Source of the DNA: Branchinecta lynchi
Lineage: Eukaryota; Arthropoda; Branchiopoda; Anostraca; Branchinectidae
Assembly: GCA_023053575.1 (NCBI GenBank)
Contig: JAKZAP010000016.1
Location: 8,800,046-8,864,045, forward strand
DNA: 64,000 nt
Reading direction: 5' to 3'
Part shown: positions 1 to 10,328 of the stretch, piece by piece
How positions within the stretch are numbered: position 1 is the stretch's first letter
Layout: each line of letters begins with the position of its first letter
Notes under the pieces: model-generated
Seen by the model: only the letters and a program-made list of their open reading frames with translations
Told to the model about the DNA's origin: nothing
The model's database searches: none
Made by a program: the position numbers and the translations under genes

Positions 1-449
1 ATATGCAGCACAAAAAAAGGTAGACTTACTGCACGCTGGTTCTGTCAATCAGAATACAAACTAATAAGAAACAAAAACACTGGCAAGATCCCAGAAGCAA
101 ACCTGCCTTGACGAAATTACTGCAGCATTTGCATACCCAAGCTACAGTAAACAGTACCTAGACAACGCTAATCCCAAAGCTAAAATGAAGAAGAGTAGGA
201 GAGAAGAACAAGAAAGTAGGCTACAAAAGACTGAAACTAGTTAGACAGATTATCTGAGAGCACAAACCCTAAAGTCTATCAAAATACCACACTGCAGCAA
301 GACCAAAGCATACTACCACCAAAGTCCCTTCTTAAACTTAATATATTACCACTTCTCCATGGCAGGATGCACTTGCCAATCCAAATGAGGACACCTTGGG
401 AAACAAGAAGATATAGAAAACTTGCAACACTGGACTACTGAACTCAGTA
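1..449. other. No recognised feature
   Basis: AT-rich sequence with no coding signal, repeat or RNA gene that I could recognise. Confidence 0.4.
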
Positions 450-709
450 AAGGACGATTCTGGCCTTCTCTTGGATTCGCTTTCCGAAAAGCAAAGCACG
501 AGCGCAAGAACAAACGGAAAGTCGTTGCGCCTCAGTTAGACCTTTATAACTTCTCGATGACTTGCCAAAATCCCTTTCCACCCGCGAAGTGGGGGTAACT
601 AGCGGAGCTTGAGAACAGCTCTGGAAAGCAAAGCAATTTTTAGCCGAAGTAGCAAAAACAGCCGGCTCATAAGCTCGCGGAGCTTTCCAGACAGCCAGAA
701 TCGCCCTCA
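450..709. mobile_element. Candidate MITE with GGNCGATTCTGGC ends
   Basis: The left end AGGACGATTCTGGC is inverted at the right (GCCAGAATCGCCCT), about 260 bases in all. The open frame across it (444-710 minus) has no family resemblance and is probably fortuitous. Only one copy is in the window. Confidence 0.4.
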
Positions 710-829
710 AGTGTCAGTTTTTATGATAATAATCACAGGCATAAATTTAAGTGATGAGCCAGCCAAGTTCAAGTAGGCCTGAATGTAGGCCTAACTTACT
801 ACTAGTACAGACGTACTTCTATCATACTC

Positions 830-1060
830 ATAGTTGATAGTGGCAAACGGATACGCCAGCTGGATTTTACTCAAGCGATCTTTCAGCCTTTCTTGGCTAT
901 GGTCCTCTTCAGATTCAGGCTGCTCGAGCTGGAATGTTCATTTCACGCCGAAACATCACTCTAATAATATCCAGCTGATGTATCCCTTTGGAAATATCAG
1001 CTATAATTCGCAGTCAGCTTGGGCTGAAAGAATATTTAATAAGGGTTATCTTATACTAGT
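830..1060 (-). mobile_element. Degraded hammerhead-type retroposon copy
   Basis: It is related to 20984-21272 and 50464-50587. It has the AACGGATACG terminus near 846, and the other end (AGTCAGCTTGGGCTGAAAGAATATT) at 1014-1038. A minus-strand CTGAAGA...GAAA core lies at 875-912. It is more diverged than the other two, and its target duplication is not clear. Confidence 0.55.
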
Positions 1061-1099
1061 AACAACAGCCTAAATAAATAAGAAAGAGACACTAATGTA

Positions 1100-1370
1100 C
1101 GAGACTGCCCCCCCCCCAATGCTGTCGGCCAGTCGGTAAAAAATAACCGAGTCGGCGCGAAGCACCGCGATTTTTCTTCAAAACAGTTGATTAGCTCAAT
1201 TTTTCGTCAAAATAGTCGGTTTTTCTGAAAATCAGTTGATTTTTTTCAAAAATGTCACTTTTGATGTTCAAAACAGTTGTTGCCGAAAAAGTCGGTACAA
1301 ATTCCCAGGCAGACGGTAGATTCCTCGTCCCCCCCCCCCCCCCCCAACATTTTGGCTAGTAACGCCTCTG
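1100..1370 (-). mobile_element. hAT-like MITE, family H3, one end decayed
   Basis: The right end CTAGTAACGCCTCTG is the inverse of the H3 left terminus (see 34943-35210). The interior has the H3 pattern of repeated AANCAGTTGATT and GTCGGT blocks, with C tracts next to both ends. The left 15-bp terminus is missing at the C tract. Confidence 0.7.
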
Positions 1371-1374
1371 CCTC

Positions 1375-1698
1375 CGAGTAAGGATTAAAGTTAACTGTAG
1401 TATTTGTTACTGGGATTATTTTCATCTCTTTGGAGATAAGATAATTACAAAATAGACATACACTGTAAAAAGTTTCTCCAAGTAAGGATTAAAGTTAACT
1501 GCATTATTTGCTACTGGGATTAACCTTATGTCTACTCGGATAAGATTAATCCGAATTAGAGAAAATTTTATCTCAGTAGAGACAAGATTAATCCCAGTAG
1601 CTAATACTGCAAGATTTTCTTTTACAGTGTAAGATGAATCCCAGTAGCAAATATTGCAGTTAACTTTAACCCTTACTCGGATATACTTTTTACAGTGT
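1375..1698. mobile_element. MITE with ACACTGTAAAAAG ends plus adjoining partial copy
   Basis: A full copy at 1460-1698 is bounded by ACACTGTAAAAAGT and its inverse, with subterminal AGGATTAAAGTTAACTGC and repeated GGGATTAATC/CCCAGTAGC blocks. A partial second copy lies at 1375-1459. The same family recurs at 14376-14545. Confidence 0.7.
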
Positions 1699-1749
1699 AG
1701 ACCTTCTTTACCCACCAAATATAGCTGAAATTTGTTTCAACATCCTCAA

Positions 1750-2530
1750 AAACTAGATGGGCTATTGTGTTTGAGCTCAAATGTGATTAACCATCAATAT
1801 TTAGGTATATTAAGTGAAGACAGAAGCAGCTGCAAAAAAAGCAGCTGCAACAAAAGCAGCATGCAGCTGAAACCTGAACTAAAGTATATTTAATTTACCT
1901 GTGGGTTTTTTTTAGCAAAGGCTATTGGATCCAGACTCATTGACTAATCTTCTATTGTTCCACAGCTACAATATACAATATGGTGGAAATGTGAATTCAC
2001 AGACTTCAACATCACTGTAAAATTTACTGGTTAATCCAATTCATCATCCATCATTTTGCCAATTACTTTGCCAATTAGTCTCAATCATTTTCAAGGTAAA
2101 TTTCCAGTGTCAAACTGCAATTCCACAAAAAAAAATGGTGACCTACATTAATTTGCACTTTTCCCTGTTCTGTCTCACTACCTCACTACACAAGGAACCA
2201 AGTCTCACTACCAAGGAAAACAGAATGCCCCAGCATTTAAGCATGGTTACTAAAAAAAGGCTTAATAAAAAGGCTTAGTCCTGGACTCCTTACTCCTGTC
2301 AGTTGTGCGGGTATGAGAATGAGAGTTTGGTTCGGGTGGTTTGCAAGTGTATGGAACTGACTGAACAGAGGAAAGAACAGTACGGTGTGTCTGAATCTAA
2401 TGAATAATGGTTAATCAGGGGTATTTAGAATAGAAAAATGCCAAAAATGTGTCATTACAGAAGAGGAAAACTACGGCGCCTCCTGTACGCACCTGTAAAA
2501 CAATGACAAATCAAAGCCATTCATTATTAC
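1750..2530. other. No recognised feature
   Basis: AT-rich intergenic sequence. No coding frame or repeat seen elsewhere in the window was recognised. Confidence 0.35.
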
Positions 2531-2936
2531 TACAGGAGGGATAACGGTACCCAACCTCGGACAAGATTTCAAATTTCCAGAGAAGCCTGTCCTTCAGGAT
2601 AAACTATCTGGCTTAAAAAAGAACCAACAAATATGACAAGCATACTAGATTGAAGCTGGCCTAATTGAATGGTTTACATACAGGATAAATAAATGCTGCT
2701 TCAATATTTCTAGTTAGAATTATTTACCTTTTCAAAGAAGATCCCTTCACTCTAACCTTGCCTGGATTGCCTTACAAAATGATGAAAAAGGTAGAGTTAG
2801 CAAACTGAATAGACAGAAAATCCCTTTTCAAAGCAGCTTCAAAACAAATAAGAGATTTAGGACACATGACTTCATTTTAACATTTTCATGGCAAAAATCG
2901 AGGCAGTGTAAAAACGAGGTCAGGTACCCCTCCTGT
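2531..2936. mobile_element. MITE with TACAGGAGGG ends
   Basis: TACAGGAGGG plus GTACCCAACCTCG at the left is inverted at the right (CGAGGTCAGGTACCCCTCCTGTA). Terminal TA on both sides suits a TA target duplication, as in Tc1/mariner-type MITEs. A related copy lies at 43384-43606. Confidence 0.6.
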
Positions 2937-2956
2937 ATTTGAAATCTTTTTCTCAT

Positions 2957-3235
2957 TAGTTGCGTTTCTGATAAAAGTTTTGTTCGGAGTTCACTTAGCC
3001 AGTTGCTTAATTTCTGTTTTTGAACTCCGTCGAAGTTCATCGTTTGCTTAATTAGTGTTTTTACGACTCCGGCAATCCTTGCCAGGTCGACAATTCAAGC
3101 AAACTTCGAACTTGCTAGCGCACGAAGTTCGACAGTCAGAGTTTTAAGGAACTGTGACCGGCGACCAAAAATGGCATTTAAGCAGAGAACTTTGAGGTTG
3201 AAGGTAACTTCAAACTTCGATCAAAAACGCAACTA
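2957..3235. mobile_element. MITE with TAGTTGCGTTTNTGAT ends
   Basis: TAGTTGCGTTTCTGATAAAAG at the left and CTTCGATCAAAAACGCAACTA at the right form imperfect inverted termini around 279 bases with an AAGTTCG-rich interior. It shares its termini with 22011-22367, 36721-37483 and 44208-44571. Confidence 0.65.
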
Positions 3236-3636
3236 TTGCTTTTCCACCCTCACACTGCCAAATTACTGTAATTATAAAATAAACAAATACTTTTGCCATC
3301 GGAACAGTTCATTATTTAGCTTTCAGTGATTGCCCATGCCCTGCGTATACCTATACCTATACCTGTAGGCTAGCTTATATTTCAATTTTTAGACTTTTCA
3401 ATATTTCGTCTTCACTAACCTGGAATGGCACGGTCCGTGATTCCTTGGTCATACTCAGCATACACAAACTAAGCTATCATTAAATTAACAAAAAAATATA
3501 TTTTTCTGGGGTCCGTTTAATCCGTTTTCGTACGAGTCAATTTGTGTGCTATAGAGATATCACGTTATCACTAGAATTCCTTTTTGGTGTAGAAGCCAGA
3601 AAGTGTAGTACAGAAAGTCAAGGAGGTTCTCGTCAT
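3236..3636. other. No recognised feature
   Basis: Short intergenic stretch between two transposons. Nothing was recognised apart from a short CTATAC tandem near 3350. Confidence 0.35.
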
Positions 3637-3785
3637 CAGGGGCGTCGCAACGGGGCGGGTGCAGCCACCCCCACCTTTTCGAGATTCGGCAAAATTTTCC
3701 AAAGTTGTACTAAAAATCTTACAAAATTTTACAAAATTTAAAAAAAAATATTCGGTATTTTTTCGATTTACGGGATTCGGTAGTT

Positions 3786-6700
3786 GTGTTGCGAGAGCAA
3801 CACTTTGATTTTGTCCTCGTTTTTTTTTTTTTGACTCCGATTTCATTTTATTCCTGGTAACTGAGAAGGGTCTAACCTGTGCGGTTTTTACGGAAAGTGT
3901 GGACCTTAGGCCGGATTGATGAATATGACATTACATTTTGGAAAGCTCCGTAGAACTCTTGCCTGGGGCCAATAAGGATGGTTTTTGCTTGTCCTCGAGC
4001 CAGAGCCTACGGTTTGCGAAGTGAAGTGGAGTTGTATAGCCTATGTCAGAGAGGACTATCTGAAGTTGTGTAGCGAACCTTTCGTTTCATCAAAAGATGT
4101 TTCTGCTTTCGAGTGGAAAGCTCCGTTCTAGCACGCAAGCAGGCAGGCACCAGTTTCAAATTGAAGATGGACTAAAATCTATAAGTGTTAAATATATGCG
4201 GCAGTTACCCGGCCCCACAGCCAACATATCTTCTTTGAGTGATAAATAGAAAAATCTACAGAGACAAAAAAGTGGCTTTTTCCCACGGGTCCGAAAGTGC
4301 TGCCATCTATTGTTTCTGTCCATGTCTGCGACGATTTCAGCTGACTTTATAAATTTTTTTTTTTGCACTTTGGTTTGTGGTAGAGTCACGGTGTCTGATG
4401 TGCCTCTTAAACTTTAAAAGTTCTCTCATTGCTAAAGAAACTAGAGCTTATCCTTTGCTCCTTTCTAAGTCGTGACGTTAGAAAGTTGGCCTACGGCAAA
4501 AAAGTCAACTTTTGAACTAAGACAGGTAGAATTTTTTTTTCGACGGCAATCGATAGCCATTGATGAGCTGATCAAAGTATATGTCATCCATTTTTTGGTA
4601 CAAAAATTCCTTCATGAGATACACCAGTTTGAAAATTTCAAAGGGGTTGACAACTTCATAATAAGGTACATTGAAACCAAAAATAGGCGATACCAGTTAT
4701 GATACATATAGGGGACTTTTAAGCAACAGTCGACTGTTAGCCCATAATCATCTTCGGTAATGAGGGGTTTGCAGCTTTTGCTAGTTGGTATACCTGTTAT
4801 TTGTTTCCGGTGTATTCGATGGTAAGAACAATTTGGTTCCCAATGGTAAGATATGCAAGGGACTTGTAAGTAATAATCGGCTGTTATGCTAGAATCATCT
4901 TCTGCGATGATGGGTTTGCAGCTTTTGCTAGCTGGTGTACCCATTATTTGTTTCCGGTTAACTTAATGTATATCACGGGAGAGGGACTTGTAAGTAGGAA
5001 TCGGTTCACGAGGGGCTAGGAATTTTTGCAAATGGGTGCGCATTATATTCGATTTCTATAAATCTGACGGTAAGAAAGTTTGTGTCGATGGTCTATCAAT
5101 GTAACCGAGGATTAACTGTTTACACAACGGATACAAACGAAAATGTAAAGCAATGAGGTAGTTTCATAATAATTAATAGTGTCATCTATGGTATTTTAAT
5201 CCTGAAAAGTTACGGATAGCTTTCTATTACCAACTAGATTATATAAGATATTGTTCCAAGTTTTCATCCGTCATGATGTCTACGATTGAAAAGGATAAAG
5301 TACAACTGACTGCAAAGTTAATTTAGTCCCTTCTTCCTATATTATTTTGTTGTTGTTTTTACAACGCTGAAGAATACCTTTTGATCATGATTAATTTTTT
5401 TAGAACATCCCGTTTAAAAAGCTTATGCTATAATCATCTTCAGCGATGAGGGGCTTGCAACTTTTGATAGCTGGTATATCCATTATTTGTTTCCGGTGAA
5501 TTTGATGTCAATCACGGGAGACGGACTTGTAAGTAAGAATCGGTTCACGAGGGGCTAGAAATTTTTGAAAATTGGTGCACATTGTATTCGATTTCTGTAA
5601 ATATGACAGTAAGAAAGTTTGTATCGATGGTCTATCGCTGTAACCTAGGATTAACTGTTTACGCAACGGGTACAAACGATACGGTAATGTAAAACAATAA
5701 GGTAATTTTGTAATAATTAATAGTGTCATCTATGGTATGTTAATCCTGAAAAGTTACGGATAGCTTTATAATATCAACTAGATTATATAAGATATTGTTC
5801 CAAGTTTTCATCCGTCACGATATCTACGATTGAAAAGGATAAAGTTCAACTTCGACGGCAATCGATAGCCGCTGATGAGCTGATCAAAGTATATGACATC
5901 CATTTTTGGTAAAAAAAATTCCTTTATGAGATACACCAGTTTGAAAGTTTCAACGGGTTGACAACTTCAGTAGTAAGGTACACACTGAAACCAAAAATAG
6001 GCGATACCAGTTGTGAGACATTTAGGGGACTTGTACGCGACAGGCGACTGTTAGCTCATAATCATCTTCGGCAATGAGGGGTTTGCAGCTCTCACCAGTT
6101 GGCGTACCTGTCATTTGATGAACAATTTGGTTCCCAAATGTAAAACATGCAAGGGACTTGTAAGTAATAATCGGCTGTTATGCTACACAAATCTTCAGCG
6201 ATGAGGGGTTTGCAACTTTTGCTAGTCGGTGTACCCATTATTTTTATCCGGTGAACTTGATGTCTATCACGGGAAAGGGACTTGTCAGTAGAATCGGTGC
6301 ACGAGGGGCTAGAAATTTGTGCAAATTGTTGCACATTGTATTCGATTTATATAAATCTGACGGTAAGAAAGTTTGTATTGTTGGTCTATCGCTGTAACCT
6401 AGGATTTACTGTTAACGCAACGGGTACAAACGATACTGTAATGTAAAACAAGGTAGTTTCGTAATAATTAATAGTGTCATCTATGGTATTTTAATCCTAA
6501 AAAGTTACGGATAGCTTTATAATACCAACTAGATTATATAGGATATTATTCCAAGTTTTCATCCGTCACGATGTCTACGATTGAAAAGGATAAAGTTCAA
6601 CTGACTGCAAAGTCAATTTAGTCCCTTTTTCCTATATGCTTTTGTTGTGGTTAGGGCAATCGATAGCCCTTGAAGAGCTGATCAAAATATATGCCATCCA

Positions 6701-7565
6701 TTTTTTTGAACAAAAATCCTTCATGAGATAAACCAGTTTGGAAGTTTCAAGGGGTTGACAACTTCAGGAGTAAGGTACACACTGAAACCAAAAATAGGCG
6801 ATACCAGTTGTGAGACATGTAAGGGACTTGTAAGCAACAGTCGACTGTTAGCTCATAATCATCTTCGGCAACGAGGAGTTTGCAGCTTTTGCTAGTTGGT
6901 ATACCTGTTATTTCTCTCAGGTGTATTCGATGGTAAGAACAGTTTTGTTCCCAATTGTAAGACATGCATGGGACTTGTAAGTAATAATCGGCTTTTATGC
7001 TATAATCATCTTCAGCGATGAGGGGTTTGCAACTTTTGATAGCTGGTGTATCCATTATTTGTTTCCGGTGAATTTGATGTCAATCACGGGAGACGGACTT
7101 GTAATTAAGATCGGTTCACGAGGGGCTAGAAATTTTTGAAAATTGGTGCACATTGTATTCGATTTCTGTAAATATGACAGTAAGAAAGTTTGTATCGATG
7201 GTCTATCGCTATAACCTAGGATTAACTGTTTACGCAAAGGGTACAAACGATACGGTAATGTAAAACAATAAGGTAGTTTTGTAATAATTAATAGTATCAT
7301 CTATGGTATTTTAATCCTGAAACGTTACGGATAGCCTTCTTCCGATATTGTTTTGTTGTTGGTTTTACAACGCTAAAGAACAGCTGTTGATTATGTGATT
7401 ATTCTTTTTAGAACATACCGTTTTAAAAGCTTCGATAAGTTGATAATTTCAGCATTTAACCGACAGCGAAGAAACAAAACCAAAGTGTTGCTCTCGCAAC
7501 ACTTTAGCCGGCGAAGCCGGACAAAGGTTGCCGCAACACTTCACGTTGCCCGGGCAACGTAGGTC
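3786..7565. mobile_element. 3.8 kb repetitive element with hairpin ends, nested in H1
   Basis: It starts with a hairpin, GTGTTGCGAGAGCAACAC (3786-3803). Near its right end the inverse hairpin appears at 7484-7501, followed by three more GC hairpins (GCCGGC/GCCGG, GTTGC/GCAAC and GTTGCCCGGGCAAC) up to about 7565. Flanking TAGTT at 3781-3785 and 7566-7570 looks like a 5-bp target duplication. The H1 sequence resumes on both sides. Positions 4550-7330 are complex tandem units built from GGGACTTGTAAGTAATAATC-type blocks about 120-160 bases apart, in roughly three higher-order copies. The short minus-strand frames here repeat with the units and are not genes. Confidence 0.65.
4550..7330. repeat. 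Higher-order tandem repeat inside the nested element
   Basis: Blocks starting near CGATAGCC...GAGCTGATCAAA recur at about 4548, 5862 and 6660. Within each, smaller units carry GGGACTTGTAAG, ATCATCTTC and GATGAGGGGTTTGCA. The units differ by many substitutions and deletions, so the array is old. Confidence 0.75.
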
Positions 7566-8983
7566 TAGTTATACTTAAAATAATCTTAAATAGGCTATCT
7601 GTACAAATCTCTTCGGTATAATGATCGGGATTCGGTATAATTGCCAGTATTCGGTAGTTATCGCGAATTTGGTGAGAGAATTTACTGAAATCATTTGGTA
7701 ATTATTCGATGCCGGAACTATTTGGTATATTTACACAGACTGCCGAATAAGCTATTGGTTCAAAATTTTTAAGTATCATGATTGGTATTTTGTAATTTAT
7801 TAAGTATAATTTCTAGGATTAGGAAGTTAACCACGAATCCTGACTTCGTTCCAGTTTTGCCGAAAGTATACCGAATATGAATATTGTTCGGTAGTCTTTC
7901 GATACCAAAACAATTCGGTATAATAACCGGGATACGGTGGTTATAAAGAATCCATGCTATCGGGTCTAAACTTATTCGGTATAATAACTGTGATTCGGTA
8001 ACTTATTCGTTGTCATTGCCAGGATCCGGAAGTTACCACGAACCTCGAAACTCAGTATAGGTCGAGTGTGTCGCAGACAAAAGGGATGATCTGTGATATC
8101 ATCGATAGTCCTTACTTTTATTTTGGATCACAGAAAGAATATGTAATCAAAAATATTTCGAAAATTCCGCCTGCAGCACTTTTCGTAATATTCTCTATTT
8201 TGTGGAAGGGCGCGTCATTTGACGGGGGTTTAAAGCCAGTTTTAGGATTGAGATTTCGAAATACTAAAAGCTATACTTTGGACGGAAGTTAAATTTGGCA
8301 TGAAAAAGCAAACAAAAATTTCGCCTGCGGCGCTCACTTTATGTTATCAGTGGTAGTACATTGACTAGACTACAGTTGCTGCTGCTGCCGGAACGTCGCT
8401 CCATCCGTTTTCTGGAACTTCTTAGAGTCTCGGTATTTCATCAACGGTAAATGATAGAATTTGTAAGAGAAGCAGTTAGATTTTAGCCTACAAAAACAAA
8501 AGATAATGGATTTCGGAAATTTTCGCCTGTGGCGCTCGATTTAATTTTCTATTGGCTGTAATAGATAGTAGCTGATACTGCAATCATGCCCGGCAACATA
8601 TTCTGCATGTGGGCTTCGCCAAAACACCGCCTAATAGTTGGCTTATCGTCGTTCATACTGGCTTTTATTGGTACTCTTCCTATGTAATCGTTTCTGTTCC
8701 ATAATTTAAAGCTCGAATTCTTAGTTCTAGGATTCGGTAACATTTTTGAAAGATTCGGTGAAATTTTGGCTCTGCACCCCCCCCCCCCCCACCGAAAATG
8801 CACTTGCGACGCCCCTGCTCTTCATAATAATCCTAGCCATCTCCTAGCGGTATTTGCATTTGTGACGGCATGAGGCATGAGTTCTAATGATGGCCTTCCA
8901 GCTCTTCCAAGAAAAGTCGGAAAAAGGGCTTTCTTGAAATGAATATGGAGAATGAATATGAATATGAAAGGAATATGGCCAAT

Positions 8984-9440
8984 TTGGCCATATTCCTGTT
9001 CAGCGCTTCCAAGCGGACTAGTTTATGTTAATCCCCCCCTGCCTCACGGTCATCACTTGGATCAGACATAGTAAAATAGATCCACAGGTTAGTAAGTGGA
9101 AAATCTGTCATCTGTGTCCCAGGTAATGGAGGTTTTACATATGTTATAGCAGCAGAAAGGGAAAGTGACCCACTACCCTATCGATTCGACTTTTTACTAT
9201 GTCTACACAAGTGTTGGTTAGACATAGTAAAAAGTCGATTCCATAGGGTAGTGGGTCACTTTCACTTTCTGCTACTGAAACATATGCAAAACCTCCATTA
9301 CTTGGGACACAGATGACAGGTTTTCCACTTACTAACCCGTGGATCTATTTTCCCATGTCTGATCCAAGTGATGACCGTGAGGCATGGGGGGATTAACAGA
9401 AACTAGTCCGCTTGGAAGCGCTGAACAGGAATATGGCCAA
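8984..9440. repeat. 457-bp near-perfect palindrome
   Basis: Arms of about 220 bases run from TTGGCCATATTCC to the inverse GGAATATGGCCAA, around a short spacer near 9212 (ACACAAGTGTTGG). Mismatches and small gaps are few. It could be a foldback element or an inverted duplication. No clear target duplication was found. Confidence 0.8.
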
Positions 9441-10021
9441 TTGTCTAAAACTGGTATCACAACCAGTGGCGTTGCTAGCCAAAACTCGAGGGGGCGCCCG
9501 TTTCGGCTTTTATTCGCATTTGTTACAGTAATAACTCGTGACAACAGCAAGCGTTCAACTGTTGAAGTAGACGTGTCTCCGAGCTCAGGAGCAGTTTGAA
9601 GGGCTTTGGCGTGGGAGAGTCGGGTTCGAATTTAAAGATACATTAAAGCTCGTATTTGTATGGTTTAAGGTGAATGCATTCGTAATAACAGGGATTCGCT
9701 TCCATGCCCCCACGACCTGCAGCAGTTTCTAACGCCTGTATAACAGACAATGAAAATGAGCGCTGCAGTCGATATTTGTTTTTAGATTGTTTTTTTTGTA
9801 CAAAACACCACTTCCCCCCAACAAAATCTTGCTTTGGATGATGTCCAAGCTCCGAAATTCCAAGCCTAAAAACCCGAAAGAAATGACGCGCCTTTCCTTC
9901 CAGTAAATATAAAATTGTTTCCCTCTGAAAAGGCTTAAAACAGCCAAAACCGAGGGTTAATTGTTGAAAGCACAGCCTAGTTAGTGCGAGGGGTCCTTTA
10001 AGGAAAGTACGACGACGATTC

Positions 10022-10027
10022 TTTATT
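10022..10027 (-). other. Candidate polyadenylation signal of HIGD1A
   Basis: AATAAA on the minus strand about 108 bases downstream of the HIGD1A stop codon. The sequence between 9441 and 10134 has no other recognisable feature and probably includes the 3' UTR. Position is the only evidence. Confidence 0.45.
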
Positions 10028-10134
10028 AAATACGAAACAAAGCACAGACAATATAATGTACACAGGTATTGCTCAAGCAACAGTGCTACTGCTTATACAA
10101 ACTGAGAAACAATGCATAATACAAGTGAAAATCG

Positions 10135-10328
10135 TCAACGAGATTTTTTCTCTGGTGGATACATAAAGTCTCTCACTAAACTATACGCTACGCCACCCAT
10201 CAAAGCCACAACAACCGTTCCTTGTGCTGCTACTCTAAGCTGCATCAGATAGACTGATGTAGACATAGTTCCTCTTCGCCTGAACATGTAAACTCCATAG
10301 CCAAGCGCACATGCTAGTCCACCAAGAC
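10135..10328 (-). CDS. HIGD1A: HIGD1A-like exon 2 (HIG1 domain and stop)
   Basis: This exon has two bases plus 63 codons and a stop. It contains the membrane segments, the loop and RVAAQG. The frame stays open upstream of the acceptor to about 10449 but has no ATG there, which supports splicing from exon 1 rather than a local start. Confidence 0.88.

Larger units (their letters stand above)
3637..8817. mobile_element. hAT element family H1, opened by a nested insertion
   Basis: Terminus CAGGGGCGTCGCAA at 3637 and its inverse ending CCCCTG at 8817. Flanks CTCGTCAT (3629-3636) and CTCTTCAT (8818-8825) are a 7/8 match to an 8-bp target duplication. The non-inserted sequence (3637-3785 and 7566-8817) matches copies 31260-32658 and 41005-42455, including many ATTCGGTA repeats and the segment with GCCTGCAGCAC. 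No transposase is encoded. Confidence 0.85.

Noticed and set aside
444..710. 88-codon minus-strand frame.
   Set aside because: It coincides with an inverted-repeat unit that looks like a MITE and has no recognisable domain.
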